A program made the position numbers and the translations under genes. Shown here piece by piece: positions 1 to 12,625 of a DNA stretch of 64,000 bases. Numbering within the stretch: position 1 is the first letter of the stretch; each line of letters opens with the position of its first letter. The stretch spans positions 23,751,368-23,815,367 of the forward strand of contig CM067350.1 in assembly GCA_034190875.2 (NCBI GenBank), read 5' to 3'. Source of the DNA: Urechis unicinctus. Lineage: Eukaryota; Annelida; Polychaeta; Xenopneusta; Urechidae. The notes below the pieces were generated by a model. It had not been told where the DNA came from, searched no databases, and worked only from the letters and a program-made list of their open reading frames with translations.

Positions 1-1655
1 GCTGATTCGCATGCCAGGGTGTGCTGCCAGACGTAAATGGAGTTGGGGACGGATATGTCCAAACCCAACATCCTTCATGCCCTTCATCTGTGCCGTCCAT
101 CCATACATGGGCTGAAGCAAATAATAAAAAGTACAGCCCTTTTCTATTTACACATCAATATAAATTACACCCATGACCGTGTGGATGATGAGGGTAGGAA
201 GAGGCCCTACCATCCTCAGCCTTTTCGCCATGCTGCCTCTAAATGTTATGACAAAAGTGACACCAACCTCTGGCCGTCACCCTCAACCTCTGCAGCCACT
301 GCAAGATAGTTTGACGCTCTCCGACCGGCTGATACTGAATGAGTCTGAAGTCACATTGATGGCAGAGATCACGGGCTTCATACCACGTGACTTCATCCTG
401 AACAAACTTGTACTGATGCGTGTCGGTTTCTAAGAAGACCCCATGGATGTCACAAGCTGCAACTGCATTATTGCGTAGGGTATATTTTGGTCAATTTATT
501 TCTATAATAGATAGTGGTTACGAATATGACGACCATCACGTTGACAACACCAGTCATTGAGATGATAGTGAAGACGATGATTCTGACAATGATGCTCGTA
601 ATGATAATGATGACTATGATCATAATTACAATCATTGTATTGACAATGCTAATACGGCTGTTTACAATGGTGATACAAATGATGACCGTTACTGTTACTG
701 CTGATGCAACATGGTGATTATGACGGAGAAGAAGAATACGAGGATGAGTAAGAAGAATAAAATAAAGATGAGGAATTAGAGCAAGACAAGAAATGGTAAA
801 GGACAAGCGACTGTAAATGACAGTTCAGTATAACTTACGTGATGGTCTTTGCCGGAGAGAAGCTTGAGTTAAGTTAAAAGCCTTCTCAATTTCGTCGAGT
901 CTTTCTGTCATCTGGCGCTGATTGGAATCAGACACGCCTAAGGCCATAGAAAGTGCATCTAGTCTATTTCTTATGACAGCATGAGACTCCCTCGATGATG
1001 CCGACAATCCGTCCAGTTGTGCTTTTGTTTCATTTCGGCCTGACCGTGAATCCTCTATATATGAGTCCAGCTTTGTTGATTTTTCATTGTCGCCAGATCT
1101 TGACTCCTCAAACTTTGAGGTCAATGCATCTAACTTGGCTAATATGGCGGTAAGGGACGTCTCTGACGTTGTAGACAGTTCATCTACTCTAGATCTCGTC
1201 TCATTACTGGCCGATCGTGACTTATCAATTGCAGTTTCAAGAGCGGTCAGTTTTGTCATCGTATTGCTGTTAGTGGCCGCGGTTAATTCGTCTAGCTTAG
1301 CTGATATAAAAGACCTGGACGCCTCGGACGATTCATCTACTCTTGATCTTGTCTCATTACCGACTGATTGCAATACGTATACTGCTGTTTTAAGCACGTC
1401 GAGCTTTGTAGCAATGAGAGACTGATATTCTTCCACCACCCCAGCTAGCGATTTCTGATTTGCAGCGTTCTCATTTTGGGCAGTGCATCGCTCACAACAC
1501 CCAGTGGCAACCGCGTCTAGCTTGGTGAATATCTGCTGTGCTACGCGTGTGTCAGCACATGTTTCTTGGAACTGATGGTGGCATGATGTCGTTGGCTGCC
1601 CATTGGTGCAACGCACCATTAATGCAACCAAAACGCAGAAGATACTTTTCTGCAT
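1..1655 (-). CDS. Secreted coiled-coil C-type lectin, 5' three exons (3' end off window)
   Basis: Spliced model, minus strand: exon 1 1655-839, exon 2 456-268, exon 3 111-1 and onward. Exon 1 opens with a signal peptide (MQKSIFCVLVALMVRCTNG), then a Cys-bearing segment including GCCERC near residue 55. About 190 residues of heptad-like coiled coil follow, with repeated KLDAL/RVDEL motifs and N-glycosylation sites NET (three) and NLT. It ends at a strong donor, GTAAGT (838-833). Exon 2 starts CDIHGVF and contains TWYEARDLC, the alpha-1 signature of CTLDs. Exon 3 follows a good acceptor (pyrimidines then TTGCTTCAG) and reads WMDGTDEGHEGCWVW, the typical CTLD core, ending PWHANQ just before the expected Ca/sugar motif. 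Phases agree: exon 1 ends with one base, exon 2 starts with two and ends with one, exon 3 starts with two. The exon 2 donor (GTTGGT) is weak. CTLDs often bind sugars or microbes outside the cell; that role, and trimerisation by the stalk, are inferred. A longer start at 1664 would need TTG, so ATG at 1655 is chosen. Confidence 0.85.
541..720. repeat. Degenerate GAT/AAT triplet repeat in intron 1 of the lectin gene
   Basis: About 180 bases with a clear three-base rhythm of GAT, GAC and AAT words lie inside the first lectin intron (457-838). Open frames on both strands here (for example an Ile/Val-rich one on the minus strand) are by-products of this low complexity and not genes. Confidence 0.7.
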
Positions 1656-3002
1656 AATTGACAAAAATAAAATGAAGAAATCCTGTTTGAGCCAAACGAC
1701 AACATCAGCAACTACTCAATAAAAAAATACCTACCACCATTATTGCCAGGTGAAGGATGTACTTCTCGAAAAGAGATGCAAACTGATGCTTAAGGATTCA
1801 CAACTAGAATGCAAATGATGCAAGAACTTCATAAACGCATTTAGCTCCCGCTCACTTGATTCGCTGTATCCGTATTTGGCCCGCATACACTCTCTTCTCT
1901 TGGTAGCAGTAAAAAGTGACCATTTCTGTGTTGAAGAATGTGTCACGTACTAGGTCCTGAAGCCCATCTACACAAAGTGTTAGGACGCAAAACTACAACT
2001 TTTACACTGCCGAAATAATGCGACCACATACATCAAGCGTTGAGCACCTCATTTGATACCCCAGACGGAATCCATACTTGTTCACGAGCAGGCTGCTTCT
2101 CCCGCGAATGATTGATCGCAATAAGGTTTTACGAGTCCTGCCTACAGATGGTATTACCGGGCATAGTGCGCATAATATTACATGATGTCAACTCGTTGAT
2201 CTATTGTGTGCTTTGTTAGAACAGTTCGTCGACTTATTTGCAGACAGAGCCCCAAGCTAATCACGAGTGCTCGCTGCTTATGGTAACTTTCCGATCAGCT
2301 CCTTAGGAAAGATTATGTAATGTATATAGCTCTATACGCGTCACGTGTGATATAAACAGAACATATTCAAATCTATCTTAAAATATGCTTCATTTTTGCC
2401 ATCAGAGTCGATTGGTGCACAGTTTGTTAGTATAGGTTGTAATTATTGCATAATTGCAAGCCCCGATTAATTAATTAATTTATGCCTAGTCGAGATATGC
2501 ACGAAAGAGATTAGGATTTTGAAGGATAGTGACATAGACTTATATATTTCCAAGTGTGGCATAAAAACGAGGATAAGAACATGAGGAATGCTGGACACGA
2601 CAGGAGCTCTCTGTATCAAGTTAAGAAATGCAAGAAGCTACGTCACAGTCATATCCTGTTGATTCATCTTGACATGACCCCAGTGGACGGCGTGGGCTGA
2701 AACACGACCGTCAGTAACCGGTGACATTCCTGATAGTAATTGGATGAAGTTATAATAGAGATTATATTATACCAGAGTGGCTTACCTACGAAAGATAGCT
2801 GTGGTACAGAAGAGGACAGTAGTAGGTCAATTTTGTGCGGTATACACCTATCTCTATGCCAAAGGTGCACTCGTTATATATCGAAGGCATTGTAACAAAA
2901 TAAATAATTTGTATTGACTTCTGACAAATCGTTTGGGTGTTCTAAGCAACAAATATTTGTAAGACTCACCAGCTATAGATACTCCATCTTGCGACCAGAA
3001 TG
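1656..3002. other. 5' flank of the lectin gene; no gene seen
   Basis: This is the upstream side of the minus-strand lectin gene and should hold its promoter and 5' UTR. Reading the minus strand, a possible 5' UTR acceptor (CTCAAACAG) lies about 40 bases before the start codon. No TATA box at a convincing distance could be fixed. A 68-codon open frame at 1740-1946 has no supporting features. Confidence 0.5.
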
Positions 3003-4365
3003 ACCCACCTTTTATCCCTAACAATTAACACAACCCCGTCGGCACATTGTACCGTCTACGGGTACACAAAGCCCCCATGTTTTGTACTCACTATCAGCAC
3101 AATGGAGAAAACGGAGGAAAAGAAGGATTGAGGTGATTTTATAGTAGCTGTAGTCACCGATATGATGTGCAGCCGTGAAAATCACTGGCCAGGTATGTGT
3201 TGTTGTACTAAGCCCGTCTTTTATGTCATCGTGATACTAGCACCAGTAAAGCTGAAAGGGTCGTCATGATGAGGAGCCCAGACAATCCTTTATAGTAGCG
3301 GTATGTCATCCTATGATACTCTGACATCCATACCGACAATGGGATTTATTTTATTTATGGGACAATCAAATAGGAAACGGATTTTGATCATAACGTCAGG
3401 CCCGATTAATATAACCTATCAAGCAATGCATGTGTGCACAAATGAGGTAATTTGCTTTTAATTCATAGTGCTTCAAGTCATGTTTTCTGGGGCTCAGTTG
3501 TTCTTATCTGGGCACCATGTATTCAATCAATGTGCTATGGCATAATGTTTAGCTGCGCCCTCTTTAAATCCGCATGATTGAGGGTCGGATCCAAAGGTTA
3601 GATAAGATTATCAGGATCATCTATGATCCTTTCTCTGGCAGGAGATGCATCATCGACGCGTTAATTCCGCGTTATGGAAATTGACGTTCATCTCTGAAAT
3701 TACGTTTTATTACTCATTAATCCATTTCTTAAATACGCCGATAGTGTGAAACAGCGAGAGTCATTCGATACGTTTTTGTACGCGCTAAGAGTTGTGCTGA
3801 CACTTGCGGTAAGCGAATCTGATTGATGTCGTCGCCAAATGCAGTGTCGGCAAATAAACAATCTCTCATCTGTGCCGGTGTTCTCTGTAATGTAGGAAGT
3901 CTGAGAAGCGGATAATTAGAATAGCGTTATGACCGATTAGCGTTACGTACATTGGATCATCTTTCCATAAAGTGATTAGACTTTTATATATATCATAGTG
4001 TTCAATATTATAGAGGCGGAAAAAAACAGTTCAATTTATTACGAATAATTAATCAAATGGATCCCATCATATGACAACTTGATCCGCATTGGATTTTATT
4101 TTGTTAATTGTCAGTATTTGGCTTAATAAACTAAATTTCTCATACATATCGATAATAAAAAACATTTACCCTATCCCAGTAGCAACATATGCAAAGGGGA
4201 TGAAGAACATACACAGCCTTCCATTATCTTCTTACCTCGGCAGTTAACTTGACAAGAAATTCCACTCAGATCCATTGGATTATTGGATCATTGTTACGTG
4301 ATTGATGACAGAGGGTCACATGCATGAGCAATATGATCACCTCCATCACATACTGTCAATATTGA

Positions 4366-4421
4366 TCTTTCTGATTTTGTGTTGCCTTAATTAATTTGTC
4401 TGATTTTGTGTTGCCTCATAT
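4366..4421. repeat. Short tandem duplication within the large duplicate
   Basis: TCTGATTTTGTGTTGCCT occurs twice about 31 bases apart, separated by TTAATTAATT-type sequence. The same doublet is present in the other large copy near 58994-59043, so it predates the large duplication. Confidence 0.7.
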
Positions 4422-7123
4422 TTAATTACAGCTGCTAACTAAAATGGCAAACATACATTGACCCGCACAATATATGAAGGATTGCCATTCAATTAAGCAC
4501 ATGAAAAATTAAGTTCCTCGAGGTAAATGTACCCAGGAACCATACCACACCTGCAATGTATCAAGGATTGGAGTCAAATAAAGTGACGGCACTGCAAATA
4601 ACCTTGGGAGGGATATTCTCTTATTTGAAAGAAGAGACATTTCTGTTTGGCCCACCACTGATGGGAGTTAAACAATCATAATTAATTTTGCATCTACAAA
4701 CCAGTTACCACACATCTGTAGAACGGGATGTGTACAATAACTTCGTAAATTAGTTAGCTGATATCATTTAGAGGTATGAACAATGAGCTTAGTTAATTAT
4801 ATTAACATTCTCGCGCTAAGTTGTTTGCAATTCATCAACATCATCAGAAAATAACGCAGTATCAAACAATTAATATTTGGTCATTAGCTTTGAAACGATG
4901 TACCATTGACTATCAACAGTTGTAAGGTTTCTTGTTACATGCAGTGGCAGCTTTGTCATTAGGAGAATTTATCGTACTATTGTGATCTGGGTAGCACCCA
5001 TGAATGAACATTGAGATGCACCACTGACTGCTGCTGTATCACGCTGCAGGAATGGTATGATCCCAGTTGAAGGTACCACAGGCGCTTTCAGTCATCGTCA
5101 ACAAGGTTAAGGGGACTAACTTTACCCAAAACGAGATCTACGCTGCCTTTGTCTGTTTCCTATAATCAGCCGCGTTGTACGCTCTGAGTTAATGAATGTA
5201 AATATCTTAACAAATAACATAGAGCTCAATGCTTTTCACTATAAATAACTTGCTTCATTCCCCGTTGTGATCCATGATGATAATGGCTAACATTCACATT
5301 ATTGCTCAATTACTTCCATGTCAATGTCTCAAATATGTGTTAATTAACGACATGAGCTATTAGATGACTCATAGACAGAAGTGTTCTCACCAAACTTATC
5401 ATAGCCATTACTATGTGTTGGTGTATATCATGGTAACGGAATGTCAGCCCTTAATATAATGTCTAATGATACGACCCTGCATAGCATTAACACCTCTAAA
5501 TGGAAACTATGTATGGAACATATCCGTGTCCCTTGCCACGTTTCCAACTCCGTATAATGCACAGAAGTATATGATATTGTCATCATCGTCTTTGCATGCA
5601 ATAGAGGCAATTCTCCTTGCATAAAACCACATGGACGCCGAATTTACGATCATTCAAAGAAAGTCCAATGACGGTCAAATATCACATTTAATGCATAATT
5701 GAAAAGAATAGATATGATTTGACTGAGAACATTTACTTACAAAGATAGGTACACTTCAAAAGCATCTAAAAATGAAGGTCCTTATCAGAGTATATATTTG
5801 TAAGCTATCGAGGCTGCTGTGGAAGTTAAGGGCTGACAAGTAAGCAATTGCAAATGAGATTCTCACAACTTATACTTTGTAAAAGACACTAAAAGCAGAT
5901 TTCCATGTTATTCAAAGGGACATAGAAGAAGGAACACAGATGAAGCAGTATCACGTATTACGTATTATTATAATCAGCAGAGTGTGATGTACAGATGGCA
6001 TGGCCAAGGAACGCTCTCGAGCTGCACTAACCCGGCAACACATCACTTGCCTAAAGAGCTATATGCGTGAAGTTGGTGCTGTCAGGCAAAAACATTGGTT
6101 AAGTTGGAATAACATGTGTATTTTCTTAATAAATTTCTTGTGCAATTGGCAAAGTCGTTTATCGTTAAGATAACCAACTCAATATCTGAAATGAGGATTT
6201 AAACTGTTGTGTCTTCACATAAAACGTCAAACGGATAAATGGCACAGTCATTTGTCTCATCACGAGTGGCACTTTACGGTCTAGCCGGTTATTGTCAAAC
6301 TGTAGACGATAAAAGAGCTGTGTAACATTCTAAGAAGTAGTTGGCGAATTAGGACTTTATGCGTATTGTTAGCTACTAATATCTATATGAGTATACTAAA
6401 AAGCGGCAACGTCGTTAAATGTTCTTTATTTCACCAGCACAAAATTCTGAATTTTGTTGTGGAATCTCGTTTTACCAGAAGCAGCCCCCAACGAGGTCAG
6501 TGAAGTAGTGTGGCACCATTTTAGAGCTACCGTTTGTGAACGTTTGGGTACGCTGGGTTATGGTGAAGGCTTTAGTTGAATATCACATCGGACGACTATT
6601 GTCTAGCCCATCAATAACCGACTACAAATTATTATGTTTTGAGACTGTTAAGTAAACGTTGCCCTCGTGATCACAAATTGGCCAGATTTAAATATCCATA
6701 AGCAGAAAGAGTTCGTTATGCATCACAAACAGTCTGATAACTTGCCAATTGCCTCGTGTAAACACCAGATATAAATTTATAAGATGCATGCAAAATCTTG
6801 CATCGTAAACTTGAACCCTTACTTTGCTTGAATTGGGATTATGATTCATATACGCGATGCGGGAAGATTACTGGCTGTGATGATATGATATCTTATCGCA
6901 TCTCCTTTGAAACCTGGTCTAGTAAGTTATAGTTATGTTAAGCCGTTGAGAATAGGACTATTTTAAGCTAGGACAAACTTGAATCGACAAAGCGCATCAA
7001 AATCTTACGCACATATACTCAATGTGAAACATATTTGTCCCCTCCCAATTGTGGTATGACCGATTAGCAAGCACGAAGGTCTTTGAAACATACATCTCCC
7101 CTCCCCGACTCCCTCTTCTATCA

Positions 7124-7145
7124 CCCCCCCCCCCCCCCACCCCCT
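7124..7145. repeat. Poly-C tract
   Basis: A run of about 18 C with one interrupting A lies in copy 1. The matching place in copy 2 (about 63015) has only short C runs split by A, so the tract expanded or shrank after duplication. Confidence 0.8.
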
Positions 7146-8041
7146 TCCTATCATCTCCCATCCGTCATCGCTAGAATCGGGGATATGGTAAGTGAAAATA
7201 ATGCGGGGATATGATGCCACGCCCCTTGTCCTCTCACAGACGTACCATAGAGGAATGCCTCATCGTCTGTCTATTGAAACCATTACAATGCAGTAGATGT
7301 ACTAGACGAGTGATGGGCTCTTTTTCAGCATAATTTAATATTAATCAACGTATTCCTAGAAGTGAGTGTATCACACACGTGAGCGTTCTGAAGCCTCAAT
7401 CAGCACACTGGACAATTATTATCATAACAATCGTTTCGGGTGATACGTGCGTAGTAATTGGGCAGACACGTATTATACAAATATGCTGCAGACTAACTAT
7501 AAGCCAACATTTATGACTTTACTCTTCAATAATATTATGACACATTAATAACATATAACGTTCCTCTTGCTCAGACAACATTGTGACGATGACAGTCACG
7601 AGGTTAAGGTAAAGGATGATCAGCACAACAACCTGCACTTTCCACTCATCTCGATCTGTACTTTCCAGCTTGATTGTTTGCGCGTGTTAGTGTGTACCGA
7701 GTAGAATTATTTTCCGACGGGTTCAGCTCGGTGGTTGTACAGCTATGCTGTACGGGTGTGGATTAATACAGTTGTCTCCTCAACCACGATGGAATCGTGC
7801 ACATGTGTGGAGAAGTGGGCTCAACAAGTTTCGACAGTCCTAAGCTGTATGATATTTCAATTTATTGTACTGGAAGGTATTTGGAAGAGCAAGGAGATGA
7901 ATCGCTAGATAGAGTAGGGGCGGAGATTAAATTGTTGTAGAGCGATTACCGATATTCTGTGTCAATTTGTTTCTGTCAGACAGCTTTAGCTTACACAGGG
8001 TAACTGCTTTGGTGAATTACGAGAGGATACCGGCGCACCCT

Positions 8042-10263
8042 TAGAATTCACACACGCTCAAAATGCTCCGGGAGTTTCCCGATTTCCTATCCTAGTCCAA
8101 AGTAGAATTACTTTTGGCAATGAACGCACATAAATGGTCTGATCATTCTTGTTGAATTGTGTCATGTAACGCTTCAAAGTTATTTGTGAGGGCGTTTCAT
8201 CCATTAAAATATCATGAAGTCATATAATTAGCTTTGTCAGTTCAGGAAGTGGCATTTTTTCAACGTTCTGCATTACGATAACAACAGTTATATCAATGAA
8301 GGGGTGATGACACAGTAAAAGCAGACATGACAACAAATTGCAATTGCAAGCTGGTAAATCATTTTGTGTCGTGGACACAAAAATCAATGACGATGTTCTA
8401 AAAACGAAATAATTTGATATGTTTGTCCAAATTTTTTTGCCAATACAACATTCATTAACTGCAATATTATTTCGCTGATGCCACCTCCATTGATTGCAAA
8501 ATTGTACGTCCCTTGCATTAAGTGTCTGAGTATTAGTAAACAAATGCTAATATTGAATATTATATTTATTCCATAAGTGCTACGCCTCCTTTTCGTATTT
8601 GGAACGATCCAGGACAGCGCTGATCTTCGCAGTATTTGTACTAAAATTAGTCATTCCTTCGTTACTATTTGAAGATAAATGAATAATATAATGTACATGC
8701 CTAAGTACTTCAATGGCACACATGACGCAACATTGGGAGCCATTTGTTATATGGAACGTTAACGTAAGTAAAAACAAGCAATGTGATTTCTAGCCCGAAC
8801 GCACCCTAAAAATAGGCCATCACTTGCCCATTCCAAACATCCGTAGTGATCCAAGAGTCTTTTGTTCCGGCATGAGGCCTGGCTAGAACGATAAAGACAG
8901 TTTATGTTACAATCAAAAAGTAATACATACAGTACATATATCATATTATTCACGGTGATGTGCTGAATGCGCATTCGTATGATAAGTCATAAAGCACATA
9001 TATATGCAATATTGTGTTGAACAAAAGAATCTTCGGTCTTCATGACGGAGCCCATATGAACGCTTTCGACTAGAATGGTCAGATGGATGACGCCTTTTGG
9101 GGTTGAATCGAAGGGAAAACGGGAAAAATATCTCATTGGCTCGGTGATTACTGATCCCATGCCCATCACTCTTTACAAGAAATAGTTGATATTTTTTAAT
9201 AAATATGCACTTGAGTCGCACTTTGTTCATATTATGGTCCGTAAAGCAGATTTACAAGCTACTCTATGGGACGCATCGCACATTAACATTGATGAAACTG
9301 GATTCGCATTCACGCCATACATTCATTCCAAGTCTACTCTCAGAATCGATGCTTCTCTATGTAGTGTTTGAATTAATATTGCCTACCTCTGAGCTGTTCC
9401 AATGCCAAATACGCTCTGTGTTAACAATATGTATATATCTTTATCGGCCTCCGAACACTTGTCTATCCTGTCCTGCAACCACATATAAAATTGCTGCCCT
9501 CCCGACTCTGTTTGCATCAATCTGAGTTAGCGTTAATGTATTTTTTAGGGATAGGCGGGGGCTCCAGCTCAACGTACATACAGTCAATGCCTGATTGATG
9601 CATTTCTGTTTTAACACGTTGCGTAAAACACATGGTATTGAGATGACAAATTGTAGCCCTGTTAAATACAACATCTAAATAAGGGGGTACTTTGTCATTC
9701 AACTAGACATCAGCAATTTCAAGCACATATATATCCCTAAATTATGATATTTTGACCTCGCATCCGCAGCAGGAATAGACCCTTTGACTTGACCCTTGCC
9801 TTCTTAAGTATCCAGCTATCAAGGTAAGTCGCATTGTGGTATTGATCATGGTAAGAAGTATTTTTGGGAAACTGTCCCCTGCCATAGCTCTAATAAAAAG
9901 ACCAATCAGTTTTTGATTAAGCATGAGCGATATATAAATTGTGGCATGCATCAATACCACAAACATTAACCTAAGTTATTCTTTTACATAAAAATTTTAA
10001 GCTCTACAGATGTTGGTTGAACGATAAGACGCGGTGTGCCCTCTACTCATTTATACATTGTATCCAATCGACCGAGTGTCTGACGTTTGGCTTTCATAGA
10101 TACATGACAAGCGTTATTTCATCTCGGTGGATCGATTACCCTCATGGGAGCCATGATCTCTACGCAGATTGTAACCTTAAAATGGCCTATATTCGAATTA
10201 TGTCACGATTCGGCAGTCTTGAAGAGCCTAATTTTCCCTTCTTTGAGCCAAGAGGGTTAAGCG
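8042..10263. other. Intergenic, no gene recognised
   Basis: AT-rich sequence with several short overlapping open frames on both strands (8220-8543, 8946-9230, 9205-9525), none with a signal peptide, domain motif or paired splice signals that could be matched. Part of 9420-9545 weakly resembles 19190-19310 (shared CTATCCTGTCC and following words), probably an old repeat. Confidence 0.5.
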
Positions 10264-10560
<297 letters not shown>

Positions 10561-12511
10561 GATGTTTTTTCACATTCATTATGATTACATATTCAAGTAT
10601 TTAGAAGTTATATCTTTTACGCAAATTATGCAAAGTATGCAGCATGATTTGTATCTTAATCCTACAAAAGAGGCGGTGATGTGCTTCTCAATCGATTAAT
10701 ATGGGCTGTTAACTTTCAAATGATCAGTTGTTTACATTATTCTAAGGCATTTTACCATCATGAAATGGTTGCGGAGATATTACGCAAAGCGTTTGCATGT
10801 TCGCTGTAATCCTGTCAGCGGGCAAAGAATTAAATGTCCAAAAGAAGCATGGATACATCGTTTATACTGATCCAGTCACGATGACAAACGTGAATTCTTT
10901 AAAACTTCAAAAATTATGTTAACCGTTGATGTCAATTCAGCAGCCCTTTCTCATAGGGAGAATGTATTCATTCGCTACCATTTGATATGACCACTATGTC
11001 TACGACGGTGATTAAATGGTCCTCCATTATTAAGCAACAACTGTAGACTTTGCTTATGCAGCGGCTTTTAAATAAGCGTATATTTCCTTTATATTGCGCA
11101 TTACTCGATGCTTGTAATGAGCACTGCGTTGGCTATATTCACCGGCAACAAGCTTATTGCGTTTGGTAAACTTTAAACACAGCAAGACAAAGAGGTTATA
11201 GGAATCGAGGTAATGGCACACCAGATATATTCTTACACGTATAAACATTTATTAAGATATGTTTAGGTGCGGTGTTTGTAGTCCAAATAAAGAAGACACG
11301 ATTCCGCCTACACGAATCTGTGAATCTCCACATAAATGATGAGAGCCGCACAAATATGCAACGTACTCTAGCCAAAAATCTAGCCAATTAGATTAGCGGT
11401 TATGATGCATAGACATGGAATTCAAATATCATACCACAAAACCTTTATTGATGGCTTGAACTTGTCATTAAATTCTAAAATAGCTTCATCCTGCTCCACA
11501 GTGAATGGATGTAATCAAATATTAGGCCTTTATTGGCACTTTTCGCCTACAAAGCTCTCATTACCCATATTACAGATGAAAACATCATTTGCAATTGTTC
11601 GAACCTTAGTTATTATTCAGGGAATTCGTCACCGAATTATATCTGACATGATACCAAACGCTCAGACACATCGTTGAGTTCTCCTGTAAATAGATAAGCG
11701 GTCTAGTTTTTGTTGGGACGATGGTAAGTGTATTTTGCTTATCAACCCTGACAAGCTATTGCGACGCTTTATTCGACATGTCTTATTTAGTCCTCCAGTT
11801 GCTGAAGCAAGTGTACATAATTAATCAGTTATGATGCAACCCCACTCTCGCCCAGAAATAAATGCTGCACAATACGAATCCTGTATTATTATTGCTTTGG
11901 ATCCAAAGCAGAGAGAAATATTTAGACCTGATAAACTAATTGGCCGTATCAAATGGTCATCACTCCTGACGCAACAAGGGAATTATCACAGACAGCTTGA
12001 ATTGCGCCATTGGTCAAATTCGCTGAAGGTTGCATCTTCTCAGAACAGCACGATAAAGTCATGAAAACATCCATATAAATGCGTTTTGTACTTATTTTTT
12101 TCACCTCGACGCAATATGTTATATACAATGACTGTGATTTTTTGTGGTTGCTGGACCCTATCTTGTGACTGGAAACAAAAACGTCAACAATAGACTGAAA
12201 ATATGTGGATCCGAACTGGACTTCATTCCAAAATGCACAGAAAAGTACTGTAACATAACATAGCTTGTTATGGAGTGACGATATAACTTGGACAATTTGC
12301 AATCTAGCCAGTTCACATACTGGTAGCATTTGCTTCCCTCAGGGACTGCTCATGTAACCTCTGCCTTTGTACACCAAAATGACGTTGCCGACCGGGCTGC
12401 TTGAAAACTTTCACTGTATCTGTGGTATGAAAAAGAGTGTTTGAATTGTTCCGCCCCACATTTAATCTTCTAGCTTTTTATATTTAAAACGAACGCAGTA
12501 TTCATCCCCAC

Positions 12512-12625
12512 GCAATGAATACTATGAATCATGTTTAGTGCGTCTTGCTGGCATTGATCCGGACATTAACGGTCCCTATCGTTCGGGCAAGGTCGTGATC
12601 CATGTCATAAATATTACCTTTTGAA
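12512..12625 (+). repeat. Dispersed repeat family 1, copy a
   Basis: The words AATGAATACTATGAATCATG and TGATCCGGACATTAACGG recur with changes at 44228-44370 (copy b) and 48470-48605 (copy c). Copy a has a short open frame parallel to the Cys-rich frame of copy b, but most of the cysteines are replaced. Confidence 0.65.

Larger units (their letters stand above)
3003..8041. repeat. Large direct duplicate, copy 1
   Basis: The block matches 57595-64000 in the same orientation and order. Shared stretches begin at CCCTAACAATTAACACAA (3016; 57604) and run to TAACTGCTTTGGTGAATTAC (8021; 63980). Sampled lines agree at roughly nine bases in ten, with many small indels. Copy 1 is shorter because it lacks blocks of about 355 and 900 bases present in copy 2. 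No open frame is preserved with a protein-like pattern of change in both copies. The right edge in copy 1 cannot be set, because copy 2 is cut by the window end. It could be a segmental duplication or two copies of a large mobile element; no terminal repeats or transposase were recognised. Confidence 0.9.

Noticed and set aside
468..806. Minus-strand 112-codon Ile/Val-rich frame
   Set aside because: It lies in the lectin intron and comes from the GAT triplet repeat.
1656..1664. Extending the lectin start to a TTG codon at 1664
   Set aside because: An animal gene should start at ATG; the ATG at 1655 gives a clean signal peptide.
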